DNA of 53,019 nt. Origin: Streptomyces sp. E2N166. GTDB lineage: Bacteria > Actinomycetota > Actinomycetes > Streptomycetales > Streptomycetaceae. The notes under the pieces were generated by a model that was not told the DNA's origin, did no database searches, and saw nothing but the letters and a program-made list of their open reading frames with translations. Below, piece after piece: positions 18,508 through 27,185 of this stretch. Location: NCBI RefSeq assembly GCF_003671715.1, contig NZ_RAIF01000018.1, positions 147,557-200,575 of the forward strand. Direction: 5' to 3'. The first letter of the stretch is position 1, and every line of letters starts with the position of its first letter. The translations under genes and the position numbers were made by a program.

Positions 18508-19563
18508 GTGCATGTACCTGACGGATTCATCAACGCCCCGACCTCGGCCGTGACCGGAGTCGTCGCCGCGGGCGCCATCGCGGTCAGCCTGCGCGGCGCG
18601 CGCCGCGAGCTGGACGAGCGGACGGCACCCCTCGCGGGGCTGGTCGCGGCGTTCATCTTCGCGGTGCAGATGCTGAACTTCCCCGTCGCCGCCGGCACCA
18701 GCGGACATCTGCTCGGCGGTGCCCTCGCGGCGATCCTCGTGGGCCCCTGCACGGGGGTGCTGTGCGTCTCCGTCGTCCTGCTCATGCAGGGCATCCTCTT
18801 CGCCGACGGCGGCCTGACAGCGCTCGGCGTGAACATCACCGACATGGCGGTCGTCACCACGGTCGTCGCCTACGCCCTCTTCCGGGGCCTGGTGATGATC
18901 CTGCCGCGTACGCGCCGCTCGGTCACCGTCGCCTCCTTCGTCGCCGCCCTCGTCTCCGTCCCGGCCGCCGCCCTCGCCTTCACGTTCCTGTACTGGATCG
19001 GCGGCACCACCGACGTCGCCATCGGCAAGGTCGCCACCGCGATGGTCGGCGTGCACGTGCTCATCGGCATCGGCGAGGCCGCGATCACCGCGCTGACCGT
19101 CGGCGCCGTCATCGCCGTACGCCCGGACCTCGTGTACGGGGCGCGCGGGCTCACGCGGAAGCTCAAGCTGCGGGTGAACGGCGAACTCGTCGACGTCCCC
19201 GACGCGGAGCCGGCCGCCGCGCCCGCCGCCGCCCGCTCCCACCGCAAGTTGTGGATCACGGGCCTGGTCACCTCGCTGGTCCTCGCCGGCTTCGTCAGCT
19301 TCTACGCCTCCGCCGACCCCGACGGCCTGGAGAAGGTCGCCGCCGACAAGGGCATCGACGAGAAGACCGAGGAACACGCGAACGCCGGCTCCCCGCTCGC
19401 CGACTACGGCGTCGAGGACATCACCGACGCCCGCGTCTCCGGCGGCCTCGCGGGTGTGATCGGCGTCGGCGTCACGGTCGTCGCGGGCAGCGCGGTGTTC
19501 TGGTCGGTGCGCAGGCGGCGCACCGAGGACACCTCCCCCACCAGCACGGACGCGACCGTCTGA
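18508..19563 (+). CDS. cbiM: ECF transporter substrate-binding subunit, CbiM/NikM fused to a PDGLE (CbiN-like) domain
   Basis: This is the S-component of a nickel/cobalt energy-coupling-factor importer, 351 residues. The mature N terminus begins M-H-V-P-D-G-F, the invariant metal-binding sequence: the amino group and His2 bind the metal together with His67, present here in 'SGHLLGG'. This fixes the GTG at 18508 as the start, because any extension would destroy the site. Residues 1 to about 225 hold the membrane CbiM domain. After an Ala/Pro linker there is a second domain with a membrane segment, 'ADPDGLEKVA' (about 269) and a final membrane helix before 'RRRR', equal to the PDGLE/CbiN partner. 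cbiQ follows after one base. The Nur box points to nickel, although the family name is cobalt. Confidence 0.92.
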   Translation: MHVPDGFINAPTSAVTGVVAAGAIAVSLRGARRELDERTAPLAGLVAAFIFAVQMLNFPVAAGTSGHLLGGALAAILVGPCTGVLCVSVVLLMQGILFADGGLTALGVNITDMAVVTTVVAYALFRGLVMILPRTRRSVTVASFVAALVSVPAAALAFTFLYWIGGTTDVAIGKVATAMVGVHVLIGIGEAAITALTVGAVIAVRPDLVYGARGLTRKLKLRVNGELVDVPDAEPAAAPAAARSHRKLWITGLVTSLVLAGFVSFYASADPDGLEKVAADKGIDEKTEEHANAGSPLADYGVEDITDARVSGGLAGVIGVGVTVVAGSAVFWSVRRRRTEDTSPTSTDATV

Positions 19564-19564
19564 C

Positions 19565-20326
19565 ATGGGCGCCGGCCACACTCACCGGCTCTACCGGCAC
19601 GGGGACTCCCCCGTGCACGGTCTCCCGCCGCACACCAAGCTCGCCGCGACCTTCGCCTTCGTGATCGTCGTGGTGTCGACGCCCCGCGAGGCGATGTGGG
19701 CCTTCGGCCTCTACGCCCTGCTGCTCGCGACGGTGGCCTGCGCCGCCCGGATCCCGGCCGGCTTCCTGCTGGGGCGGCTGCTGATCGAGGTGCCGTTCGT
19801 CGCCTTCGCGGTGCTGATGCCGTTCGTGGCCCAGGGCGAGCGGGTCGAGGTGCTCGGCATGTCGCTGAGCGTGAACGGTCTGTGGGGCGCGTGGAACGTA
19901 CTGGCCAAGGGCACCCTGGGCGTCGCCGCCTCCGTGCTCCTCGCCTCCACCACCGAGCTGCGTGAACTGCTGCTCGGCCTCCAGCGCCTGAAACTGCCGC
20001 CGCTGCTCGTGCAGATCGCGTCCTTCATGATCCGGTACGGGGACGTCATCGCGGACGAGATGCGCCGGATGCGGATCGCCCGGGAGTCGCGCGGCTTCGA
20101 GGCGCGGGGCGTCCGGCACTGGGGCGTGCTCGCCAAGTCGGCCGGGGCGCTGTTCATCCGCTCCTACGAGCGCGGCGAGCGCGTCCACCTGGCCATGGTC
20201 AGCCGCGGGTACGCCGGTTCGATGCCGGTGATCGACGAGGTGACCGCCTCCCGGGCGCAGTGGTCGTACGCGCTGGCCCTCCCGTGTGCCGCGCTCGTCA
20301 TTTGTCTGCTGGGGTGGGTGCTGTGA
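19565..20326 (+). CDS. cbiQ: ECF transporter T component CbiQ
   Basis: This 253-residue membrane protein couples the substrate subunit to the ATPase. It has about five to six hydrophobic segments. It also carries the cytoplasmic coupling helices with the Ala-Arg-Gly type motifs: 'MRIARESRGFEARG' and 'MVSRGYAGSMP' match the two Ala-Arg-Gly signatures of EcfT/CbiQ. The N terminus has 'LHGLPPHTKL'-type sequence ('VHGLPPHTKLAATFAF'), typical of the family. The ATG follows the cbiM stop immediately, and its TGA overlaps the cbiO GTG, so translation of the three genes is coupled. Confidence 0.93.
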   Translation: MGAGHTHRLYRHGDSPVHGLPPHTKLAATFAFVIVVVSTPREAMWAFGLYALLLATVACAARIPAGFLLGRLLIEVPFVAFAVLMPFVAQGERVEVLGMSLSVNGLWGAWNVLAKGTLGVAASVLLASTTELRELLLGLQRLKLPPLLVQIASFMIRYGDVIADEMRRMRIARESRGFEARGVRHWGVLAKSAGALFIRSYERGERVHLAMVSRGYAGSMPVIDEVTASRAQWSYALALPCAALVICLLGWVL

Positions 20327-21072
20327 CAGCTTCTCTGGACGTCTCCGGTCTCGCCTACGCCTACCCCGACGGGCACCAGGCCCTCTTCGGTGTGGACTTC
20401 TCCGTCGCCCGCGGCGAGCGGGTCGCGCTGCTGGGCCCGAACGGCGCGGGCAAGACGACGCTCGTGCTCCACCTCAACGGCATCCTGACCGGTGGCACCG
20501 GCAAGGTCACGGTCGCCGGGCTGCCCGTGGACAGGCGGAACATGGCGGAGGTCCGGCGCCGGGTCGGCATCGTCTTCCAGGATCCCGACGACCAGCTCTT
20601 CATGCCGACCGTGCGCGAGGACGTGGCGTTCGGACCGGCGGCGGCCGGGATGAAGGGGACGGAGCTGGAAGGTTGCGTGGACCGGGCGCTCGCCCTGGTC
20701 GGCATGGCGGAGTTCAAGGACCGGCCCCCGCACCACCTCTCCTTCGGCCAGCGACGCCGGGTGGCGGTGGCGACCGTGCTCGCCATGGAGCCGGAGATCC
20801 TCGTCCTGGACGAGCCCTCGTCCAACCTGGACCCGGCCTCCCGCCGCGAACTCGCCGACATCCTGCGCTCCTTGGACGTCACGGTCCTGATGGTCACCCA
20901 CGACCTGCCCTATGCCCTGGAGCTGTGCCCGCGCGCCCTGATCCTCAGCGACGGCGTGATCGCGGCGGACGGCCCGACCGCCGGCCTGCTCTCCGACGAC
21001 GAGCTGATGCGCGCCCACCGCCTGGAACTGCCCTTCGGCTTCGACCCGCGGTCGGTGTCGGCGAGCGGGTGA
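20323..21072 (+). CDS. cbiO: ECF transporter ATPase CbiO
   Basis: This 249-residue ABC ATPase energises the nickel/cobalt importer. Walker A is GPNGAGKTT, the Q-loop is in 'GIVFQDPDDQLF' (the ECF ATPase hallmark), the signature is LSFGQRRR, Walker B is ILVLDEPSSNLDP, and the H-loop is 'MVTHD'. I start it at the GTG at 20323, which overlaps the cbiQ stop codon (GTGA), rather than at an earlier in-frame codon inside cbiQ. CbiO here is a single ATPase gene, so the complex is presumably MN-Q-O2. The unit ends 64 bases before the next gene, without a clear terminator. Confidence 0.94.
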   Translation: MTASLDVSGLAYAYPDGHQALFGVDFSVARGERVALLGPNGAGKTTLVLHLNGILTGGTGKVTVAGLPVDRRNMAEVRRRVGIVFQDPDDQLFMPTVREDVAFGPAAAGMKGTELEGCVDRALALVGMAEFKDRPPHHLSFGQRRRVAVATVLAMEPEILVLDEPSSNLDPASRRELADILRSLDVTVLMVTHDLPYALELCPRALILSDGVIAADGPTAGLLSDDELMRAHRLELPFGFDPRSVSASG

Positions 21073-21136
21073 GGAATCGCAGGGGGCCGGCGACGGTTGC
21101 ACCCACTGTCGCAGGCGATCGGAAGGAACCCGGAAC

Positions 21137-22372
21137 GTGGACGCGGACGCGGACATGGACGTGCACGGCACAGTGGCCGAGGGCTTCGAGCCGGTCAGGG
21201 ACGCGTTCGCACGGAACTTCACGGCGCTCGGGGACCGGGGCGCGGCGGTCGCCGTCTACCGGGACGGGCGCAAGGTCGTCGACCTGTGGGGCGGCACCAG
21301 GGACGTCGATGACACAGCCGGCACCCGACCGTGGCGCAGGGGCACCGCCCAGGTCGTGCGCTCGGCCACGAAGGGCGTCGCCGCGGCCGTACCGCTGCTG
21401 CTGCACCAGCGCGGGGAGCTGGACCTGGACGCGCCGGTGGGCGAGTACTGGCCGCAGTTCAAGGCGCACGCGAAGGAGCGGGTGCTGGTCCGGCACGTGC
21501 TCAGCCACCAGGCCGGGCTGCCGGTCCTCGACCGTCCGCTCACCCCGGAGGAGGCTCTCGACCCGCTGCGCGGGCCGCAGGCCGTCGCCGACCAGGCTCC
21601 CGTCTGGGAACCCGGCACCGACCACGGCTACCACGCGCTGACGTACGGCTGGCTGCTCGACGAACTGGTCCGCAGGGCGACGGGCGGGCGGAGCACCGGC
21701 GAGTGGATCGCGGACGAGATCGCGGGGCCGCTGGGCCTGGATCTGTGGCTGGGGCTGCCCGCCGCGGAGGAGGCGGCGGGCCGGGCCGGGCGGTCCGGGC
21801 GCGTCGAGGAGCCCGAACCGTCGGGCAGCGGCCCGCGGCTGCGCCCCAAGCGCGCGGTCACCGAGGCCTACCGGGACCCGGGCTCCCTCACCCGCCGCGC
21901 CTTCGCCGCGATCACGCCGTTCCCCGACCAGAACGACCCGGCCTACCGGGCGGCGGCCCTCCCCGCGACCAACGGCATCGCGACGGCCGACGGACTGGCC
22001 CGCTTCTACGCCGCGCTGATCGGCGAGGTCGACGGCGTGACGCCGCACGCCCGGCTCTTCGACCCGGCGACGCTGGAGCGGGCCCGCGCCGAGGAGTCGG
22101 CCGGGCCGGACCGGGTCCTCGTCGTGGGCACCCGCTTCGGCCTCGGCTACATGCTGCACGGCGGCGCGTCCCCGTTCCTGTCCCCCGGGTCCTTCGGCCA
22201 CCCGGGCCGCGGCGGCGCGCTCGGCTTCGCCGACCCGGAGGCGGGCATCGCCTTCGGGTATGTCACCAACGGCTTCCGCAGGACCGTGACGGCGGACCCG
22301 CGGGCGCAGGCACTGGTGCGTGCGGTGCGGGCGTCGCTCCGGCGGACCGGTTCAGACGTGGATGGGGTGTGA
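21137..22372 (+). CDS. Serine hydrolase of the beta-lactamase class C/esterase EstB family
   Basis: This 411-residue cytosolic protein shows no signal peptide. It belongs to the beta-lactamase-fold hydrolases (family VIII esterases and related enzymes). The nucleophile motif is S76-A-T-K79 in 'VRSATKG', followed by 'LDLDAPVGEYWPQF' and 'VRHVLSHQAGLP', all family hallmarks. The second active-site element is the Tyr in 'DHGYHALTYGWLLDELVRR'. Near the C terminus 'SFGHPGRGGALGFADPEAGIAFGYVTN' is the usual H/G motif region. The likely activity is esterase or lipase. The GTG start has GGAAGGA upstream. Its last 21 bases overlap the end of the convergent DUF1876 gene. Confidence 0.9.
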   Translation: MDADADMDVHGTVAEGFEPVRDAFARNFTALGDRGAAVAVYRDGRKVVDLWGGTRDVDDTAGTRPWRRGTAQVVRSATKGVAAAVPLLLHQRGELDLDAPVGEYWPQFKAHAKERVLVRHVLSHQAGLPVLDRPLTPEEALDPLRGPQAVADQAPVWEPGTDHGYHALTYGWLLDELVRRATGGRSTGEWIADEIAGPLGLDLWLGLPAAEEAAGRAGRSGRVEEPEPSGSGPRLRPKRAVTEAYRDPGSLTRRAFAAITPFPDQNDPAYRAAALPATNGIATADGLARFYAALIGEVDGVTPHARLFDPATLERARAEESAGPDRVLVVGTRFGLGYMLHGGASPFLSPGSFGHPGRGGALGFADPEAGIAFGYVTNGFRRTVTADPRAQALVRAVRASLRRTGSDVDGV

Positions 22373-22627
22373 GGTCCTCCCCGACGCCGCGTCGATCTCG
22401 TCGTGCGCCTTGGTGAGCAGTTGCATCGCCAGCTCGTTCAGAGCGCGCGCCCCCGCGACCTCCTCGCCGACCCTCGGCTGATGGGAGTCGACGCGGTGGC
22501 GGCTGGCGTGGCCATGGCCGCGGACCTCGCTGCCGTCGGGGAGCCGCACCATCGCGACCGCCCGCGTGTGCTGGTCGTCCTCCATGAACTCCAGCTCGAC
22601 ATGCCATCCCACTGCGGTGTGCATCAT
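22352..22627 (-). CDS. DUF1876 domain protein
   Basis: This 91-residue small cytosolic protein belongs to the DUF1876 family, common in Streptomyces and related genera. The fold is alpha/beta with 'GWHVELEFMEDDQHTRAVAMVRLPDGSEVRGHGHASRHR' and a C-terminal helix 'ARALNELAMQLLTKAHDEID'. The order suggests a dsRBD-like beta-alpha unit, but the function is unknown. Start: the ATG at 22627 with GGAGGTG six bases upstream, followed at once by a second ATG. It lies 56 bases after the EamA gene on the same strand and overlaps the converging hydrolase gene by 21 bases. Confidence 0.8.
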   Translation of the reverse strand: MMHTAVGWHVELEFMEDDQHTRAVAMVRLPDGSEVRGHGHASRHRVDSHQPRVGEEVAGARALNELAMQLLTKAHDEIDAASGRTSHPIHV

Positions 22628-22683
22628 GACGATCACCTCCGGAACACCTGCTTCCAGGGTGCTCCTCGCAGCCGCCGTGCGCA

Positions 22684-23529
22684 CTATCCCGTGTGCAGCA
22701 TCAGTCCGATCCCGACGACGAGGAGGCCCGCCGCCGCGATCCGGGGCGCGCCGAACCGCTCCTTGAAGAAGAGGGCGCCGATCGCCGCGCCGACCAGGAT
22801 CGAGGACTCGCGCAGGGCGGCGATCGGCGCGAGTTCCGCGCGGGTCTGCGCCCACAGGACCAGCGCGTACGCGGCGACGGACAGCACCGCGCCGAGCAGC
22901 CCCAGACCGGCGTGCGGCCGCAGCAACGCCCAGGCTCCGGTGCGGTGGCGGTACAGGAAGTAGGCCGGGAGGACCGTCCCCTGCACCGCCATCAGCCAGG
23001 CGATGTAACCGAGGGAGGACCCGGAGGCGCGCACGCCCAGCCCGTCGACGACCGTGTACACCGCGATGGTCGCCCCGGTCGCCAGGGCCGCGCCGATCGC
23101 CGCCCAGTCGGGCCGGCGTCCGCGCAGCCCCCACAGGGCGACGCCGGTCAGCCCCGCGCAGGAGACCAGGATGCCGCCGGTCGCCCAGCCGTCCGGCACC
23201 TCGTGCGCGAAGACGGCGGCGAGGACGGTGACCAGCAGCGGTGCGCTGCCGCGGGCGATCGGGTAGGCCTGGCCGAAGTCGCCCAGCCGGAACGACCGCA
23301 TCAGCAGGGCGTAGTACGCGATGTGGATCGCGGCGGAGACGAGGAGGTAGGGCCACGCGCCGGCCGCCGGGAACGCCGTGAACGGCAGCAGCGCGAGCCC
23401 GATGAGCATCCCGCCGCCCGAGATCAGCGCGAAGCCGGTCAGCTTGTCCGTGATCCGGTGGGCGATGGCGTTCCAGCTCGCGTGCGTGACCGCGGCGAGC
23501 AGGACGGCGCCGGTGACCAGGGGGGTCAC
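22684..23529 (-). CDS. EamA/DMT family transporter
   Basis: This 281-residue integral membrane protein has ten hydrophobic segments and two EamA repeats, the drug/metabolite transporter fold. Characteristic are the N-terminal 'THASWNAIAHR' and 'YYALLMRSFRLGDFGQAYPIARGSAPLL' of repeat 1, and 'APIAALRESSILVGAAIGALFFKERFGAPRIAAAGLLVVGIGL' of repeat 2. The substrate is unknown; relatives export amino acids or metabolites. The GTG at 23529 overlaps the TGA of the upstream YbaK gene (GTGA), so the two genes are translationally coupled. Confidence 0.9.
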   Translation of the reverse strand: MTPLVTGAVLLAAVTHASWNAIAHRITDKLTGFALISGGGMLIGLALLPFTAFPAAGAWPYLLVSAAIHIAYYALLMRSFRLGDFGQAYPIARGSAPLLVTVLAAVFAHEVPDGWATGGILVSCAGLTGVALWGLRGRRPDWAAIGAALATGATIAVYTVVDGLGVRASGSSLGYIAWLMAVQGTVLPAYFLYRHRTGAWALLRPHAGLGLLGAVLSVAAYALVLWAQTRAELAPIAALRESSILVGAAIGALFFKERFGAPRIAAAGLLVVGIGLMLHTG

Positions 23530-24038
23530 TCGGAGCGCTCGCGCACGTCCACGAGGGTGGCGCCGGCGGTGGCGACGAGTTCCTTGGGTTCCATCGGGAA
23601 GACGGCGTACGGGGTGCCGGCGGCGGCCCAGACGACCTCGTGCGCGAGCAGGGAGCGGTCGGCGAGTACCCGGGTCCTGCTCCGGTGCCCGAAGGGCGGC
23701 ACGCCGCCGATGGCGTACCCGGTGGTCTCCCGTACGACGTCGGCCTTGGCCCGCGTGACCTTTCCGGCGCCGAGCTCCTCCCGGACCCGGTCCAGGTCGA
23801 CGCGTGAGGCGCCGTCCATGAGGACCAGCACGGGCACGCCGTCGGCGGCGAAGATGAGCGACTTGCAGATCTGGCTCAGCCCGCACCCGATCGCGGCGGC
23901 GGCCTCGGCGGCGGTGCGGGTGGCCTCGGGGAAGCGCCGGGCCCGTCCGGCCAGGTCACCGAGGCCGAGTTCGCGCAGGGCCGCGGCGAATCGGGGGTGG
24001 GCGGCGGGGGTCGCGGAGGCGTCGTCGGTCGTCGTCAT
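23526..24038 (-). CDS. YbaK/EbsC family aminoacyl-tRNA deacylase
   Basis: This 170-residue stand-alone trans-editing domain is related to ProX/YbaK and hydrolyses mischarged tRNA. The family core is seen in 'SQICKSLIFAADGVPVLVLMDG', with the catalytic Lys in 'ICKSL'. 'VRETTGYAIGGVPPFGHR' contains the GxxPxGH loop, and the 3' end has 'EVVWAAAGTPYAVFPMEPKEL'. The specific tRNA cannot be told from sequence. I start it at the ATG at 24038 ('MTTTDDAS'), with TACGGT seven bases upstream and no ribosome binding site, rather than at the in-frame codon at 24131, which lies inside a terminator hairpin. Confidence 0.9.
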   Translation of the reverse strand: MTTTDDASATPAAHPRFAAALRELGLGDLAGRARRFPEATRTAAEAAAAIGCGLSQICKSLIFAADGVPVLVLMDGASRVDLDRVREELGAGKVTRAKADVVRETTGYAIGGVPPFGHRSRTRVLADRSLLAHEVVWAAAGTPYAVFPMEPKELVATAGATLVDVRERSE

Positions 24039-24045
24039 GGACGGC

Positions 24046-24051
24046 ACCGTA
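24046..24051 (-). promoter_or_regulatory. Putative -10 box, leaderless start of the YbaK gene
   Basis: TACGGT lies seven bases before the ATG at 24038, without a ribosome binding site in between. Confidence 0.45.
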
Positions 24052-24105
24052 GCGGTACGTGTAGCCGGCAGGCGACCGGGTTGCGGCGTCCTCGCGCGAC
24101 AGGAA

Positions 24106-24146
24106 GCCGGTGAGGGCAGCCCCGTCCCCACGGAGCCCTCACCGGC
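24106..24146 (-). terminator. Terminator after the MMPL gene
   Basis: GCCGGTGAGGGC and GCCCTCACCGGC form a perfect 12-bp stem with a 17-base loop. It starts 29 bases after the MMPL stop codon and isolates it from the YbaK-EamA unit. Confidence 0.75.
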
Positions 24147-24175
24147 TGGTCTGTCGTCCTGTCAGAGATGGCGCG

Positions 24176-26407
24176 TCAGGTGCGTGCCGGCTCCCGGTCC
24201 TCGGCGGGGCCCGAGCCCCGCTCTTCGGCCGTGCGCAGGCCCTCGCCCTCGACGTCCACGTTGGGCAGCGCGCGGTCCAGCCACTTCGGCAGCCACCAGG
24301 CCTTCTTGCCGAGCAGCGCGAGGACCGCCGGGACGATGGCCATGCGGACGACGAACGCGTCGAAGAAGACGGCGATCGCCAGGCCGAAGCCGATCATCTT
24401 GACCATCGACTCGCTGGAGCCGATGAAGCCCGCGAAGACCGCCATCATGATGACCGCCGCGGCCGTGACGACCCGCGCTCCGTGCCTGAAGCCGGTGACG
24501 ACCGCCTGGTTGGGCTTCTCGCCGTGGACGTAGGCCTCCCGCATGCGGGTGACCAGGAAGACCTCGTAGTCCATCGCCAGGCCGAAGACCACGCCGACCA
24601 TGAAGATCGGCATCATCGACATGACCGGACCGGTCTCCTCCACCCCCATCAGGCCGGACAGCCAGCCCCACTGGAAGACCGCGACGACCGCGCCCAGCGC
24701 CGCCATGACGGAGAGCAGGAAGCCGAGGGCCGCCTTCAGCGGGACCAGGATCGAGCGGAAGACCACGATCAGGAGGAGGAAGGCCAGGCCGACGACCAGG
24801 ACCAGGTACGGCAGCAGCGCGTCGTTCAGCTTCTCGCTGACGTCGATGTTCATCGCCGTCGAGCCGGTGACCAGGGTCTCCGCACCGGTGTCGGCCTTGA
24901 TGTCGCCGCCCGCGTCGCGGATGGCGTGCACCAGGTCCTCGGTCTGGACGGAGGACGGCTTGGAGTCCGGGATCACGGTGATGGTCGCGGTGTCGCCGCC
25001 CTTGTTGGGCGCGGGCGGGGTGACCGCCACGACGTCCTCGAGGCCCTTGATCTCGTTGGAGACGTCGGTGAAGACCTGCTTCGGGGCGTCGCTGCCCTTC
25101 GCGTCGACGACGACCATCAGCGGGCCGTTGAAGCCCGGCCCGAAGCCCTCCGACAGGAGGTCGTACGCCCGGCGCTGGGTCGTGGACGTCGGCTGGGAGC
25201 CGTCGTCGGGCAGGCCCAGTTCCAGGGAGGCCGCGGGGATCGCGGCGGCTCCGAGGCCGATGACGCCCAGGAGCAGGACGGCCAGCGGGCGGCGGACGAC
25301 GAAGCTCGCCCAGCGGGTGCCGAGGTTGGCCTTGGCGGGCTTGCCGCCGGCCTCCGCGTCGTTCTTCCTGCCGCCGCCCAGGAGCCTGCTCTTCGCGCCG
25401 GTCGGCTTGACCCTGCGGCCGGCGTAGCCGAGCAGCGCGGGGACCATCGTGAGGGCGATCAGGACCGCGATGGCGACGGTGCCGGCCGCCGCGATGCCCA
25501 TCTTGGTCAGCATCGGGATGTTGACGACCGCGAGGCCGACCAGGGCGATGACGACCGTGAGGCCGGCGAAGACGACGGCCGAGCCGGCGGTGCCGACCGC
25601 CCGGCCCGCGGCCTCCTCGCGCTCACGTCCCTCGGCGAGTTCGGCGCGGTAGCGGGAGACGATGAACAGGGCGTAGTCGATGCCGACCGCGAGGCCGATC
25701 ATCATCGCCAGGATCGAGGTGGTGGAGCCCAGTTCCAGTGCGCCGGCCAGGGCCGTGATCGACGAGACGCCGATGCCGACGCCGATCAGGGCCGTGAGCA
25801 GGGGCAGTCCGGCCGCGACCAGCGAGCCGAAGGTGATGACGAGGACGACGGCGGCGACCGCGATGCCGATGATCTCCGTGGCGCCGGTGTGCGGGACGGC
25901 CTGCAGCGCGTCACCGCCGACCTCCACGGTCAGCCCGGCGTCGCGCGCCTGCTGGGCGGCGTCCTCCAGGGCGTCCTTGGTGGTGTCCTCCAGTTCCATG
26001 CCGGAGACGTCGTACCGCACCGACGCGTAGGCGATCGTGCCGTCCTTGCTGACGGCGTTGCCCGTGTACGGGTCGGCGACCGAGGCGACCTCGGAGCCGT
26101 CGGCGAGGTCGGCGACCGTCTTCTCGACGGTCGCCTTGTTGTCGGCGTCCGTCATCGTCTCGCCGGGCGGTGCCTTGAAGACGACGCGTGCGGTCGCCCC
26201 GTCGGCGCTGGTGCCGGGGAAGCGCTCTTCGAGCAGGTCGAAGGCCTTCTGGGCCTCGGTGCCGGGGATGGAGAAGGAGGTGGTGCCGGCGGGCGGGGCA
26301 CTGGCCGCGCCGACGCCCGCGAGGGTCAGCAGCGCCACCCATATCAGGGCGACGAAGTGCCGCCGGCGGAAGGCGAGCCGGCCGAGTTTGTAGAGGAACG
26401 TGGCCAC
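24176..26407 (-). CDS. MMPL family RND-type transporter
   Basis: This 743-residue exporter has the twofold MMPL architecture. A first membrane helix is followed by a large periplasmic-type loop (about 40-180), then five helices, then a second helix, loop and five helices. Signature segments are 'IGLAVGIDYALFIVSRYRAELAEG' in the first half and 'GLAMDYEVFLVTRMREAYVHG' in the second half, each with the Asp-Tyr pair that carries protons. A hydrophilic tail ends the protein. The substrate is unknown; MMPL proteins export lipids or secondary metabolites. The GTG start follows GGGAG. The TetR gene lies 98 bases upstream on the same strand and is the likely regulator. Confidence 0.93.
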   Translation of the reverse strand: MATFLYKLGRLAFRRRHFVALIWVALLTLAGVGAASAPPAGTTSFSIPGTEAQKAFDLLEERFPGTSADGATARVVFKAPPGETMTDADNKATVEKTVADLADGSEVASVADPYTGNAVSKDGTIAYASVRYDVSGMELEDTTKDALEDAAQQARDAGLTVEVGGDALQAVPHTGATEIIGIAVAAVVLVITFGSLVAAGLPLLTALIGVGIGVSSITALAGALELGSTTSILAMMIGLAVGIDYALFIVSRYRAELAEGREREEAAGRAVGTAGSAVVFAGLTVVIALVGLAVVNIPMLTKMGIAAAGTVAIAVLIALTMVPALLGYAGRRVKPTGAKSRLLGGGRKNDAEAGGKPAKANLGTRWASFVVRRPLAVLLLGVIGLGAAAIPAASLELGLPDDGSQPTSTTQRRAYDLLSEGFGPGFNGPLMVVVDAKGSDAPKQVFTDVSNEIKGLEDVVAVTPPAPNKGGDTATITVIPDSKPSSVQTEDLVHAIRDAGGDIKADTGAETLVTGSTAMNIDVSEKLNDALLPYLVLVVGLAFLLLIVVFRSILVPLKAALGFLLSVMAALGAVVAVFQWGWLSGLMGVEETGPVMSMMPIFMVGVVFGLAMDYEVFLVTRMREAYVHGEKPNQAVVTGFRHGARVVTAAAVIMMAVFAGFIGSSESMVKMIGFGLAIAVFFDAFVVRMAIVPAVLALLGKKAWWLPKWLDRALPNVDVEGEGLRTAEERGSGPAEDREPART

Positions 26408-26505
26408 TGGGGCGTACTCCCGGTCAGGTCGTGGGAACTTCAGGGCAGGGGGGATCGGCCCGACGACGTGAGCGGTTACGTCAGGTGGGGCTCAGGCGGG
26501 GTTGC

Positions 26506-27108
26506 TCAGGTGGTGGGGACGCCGAGGGCGGGGAGGATCACGGCGTCGATGTAGGAGGTGAGGAAAGCCCGGGTCGGCGGCTGGTCCTCGAGCAGCGTGC
26601 GGGTGGCGAAGGCACCGACCAGCATGGGCACGAGGAAGTCCAGTGCCGGGCAGTCCGCTCTGATCTCGCCCCGGTCGACGGCGCGTTGCAGCAGATGCCG
26701 GAACTCCGCCATCTCCGGTTCGACGAGTTGGTCCCGGAAAGCTTGGCGCAGGTCCGGGTTCTGGTGGAGCGCCATGGCCACGCCGCGCATCAGCGCGGAG
26801 TTCTGGGCCATGGTGCAGTCGTCCTCGCGGGCCATCAGGGCGTGCAGGTCGCCGCGCAGCGAGCCGGTGTCGACATCGCCGATCTCACCGGGCTTGTTGT
26901 GCCGCATGGCCTTGACGACCAGCTCGGGCTTGCCGCCCCACTGGCGGTAGAGCGTCGCCTTGCTGGACCGGGTGCGCGCCGCCACGGCGTCCATGGTGAG
27001 GGCGTCGTAGCCGACTTCCCGGAGCAGGTCGAGCACTGCCTCGTACAGCTCGGCCTCGCGTTCGGGAGTGATCCGACTGCGGCGCGCGGTGGCTGCTGCC
27101 TCGGTCAT
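26506..27108 (-). CDS. TetR family transcriptional regulator
   Basis: This 200-residue repressor has an N-terminal helix-turn-helix ('LYEAVLDLLREVGYDALTMDAVAARTRSSKATLYRQWGGKPELVVKAM') typical of TetR. The C-terminal ligand domain is of the TetR_C type ('LRGDLHALMARED', 'DRGEIRADCPALDFLVPMLVGAFATRTLLED'). I start it at the ATG at 27108, which has GGAGAGG upstream. It lies upstream of the MMPL gene in the same direction and probably controls it. Two inverted repeats of the form ACGAAAC-N-GTTTCGT lie 33-94 bases before its start, so it is probably autoregulated. The ligand is unknown. Confidence 0.9.
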   Translation of the reverse strand: MTEAAATARRSRITPEREAELYEAVLDLLREVGYDALTMDAVAARTRSSKATLYRQWGGKPELVVKAMRHNKPGEIGDVDTGSLRGDLHALMAREDDCTMAQNSALMRGVAMALHQNPDLRQAFRDQLVEPEMAEFRHLLQRAVDRGEIRADCPALDFLVPMLVGAFATRTLLEDQPPTRAFLTSYIDAVILPALGVPTT

Positions 27109-27140
27109 CCCGCTCACCCCTCTCCGTCCACTCCGTCTGA

Positions 27141-27155
27141 ACGACACCGTTTCGT
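27141..27155. promoter_or_regulatory. Putative TetR operator, imperfect copy
   Basis: ACGACAC-C-GTTTCGT is a 15-bp inverted repeat with one mismatch, related to the perfect site at 27186-27202. The centres are 46 bases apart. Confidence 0.5.
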
Positions 27156-27185
27156 ACACGACCAAGGTACCCCACCCTCTAGCGA

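Noticed and set aside
23526..24131. Longer YbaK protein starting at 24131
   Set aside because: The extension runs through a strong terminator hairpin (24106-24146) and adds residues without family match.
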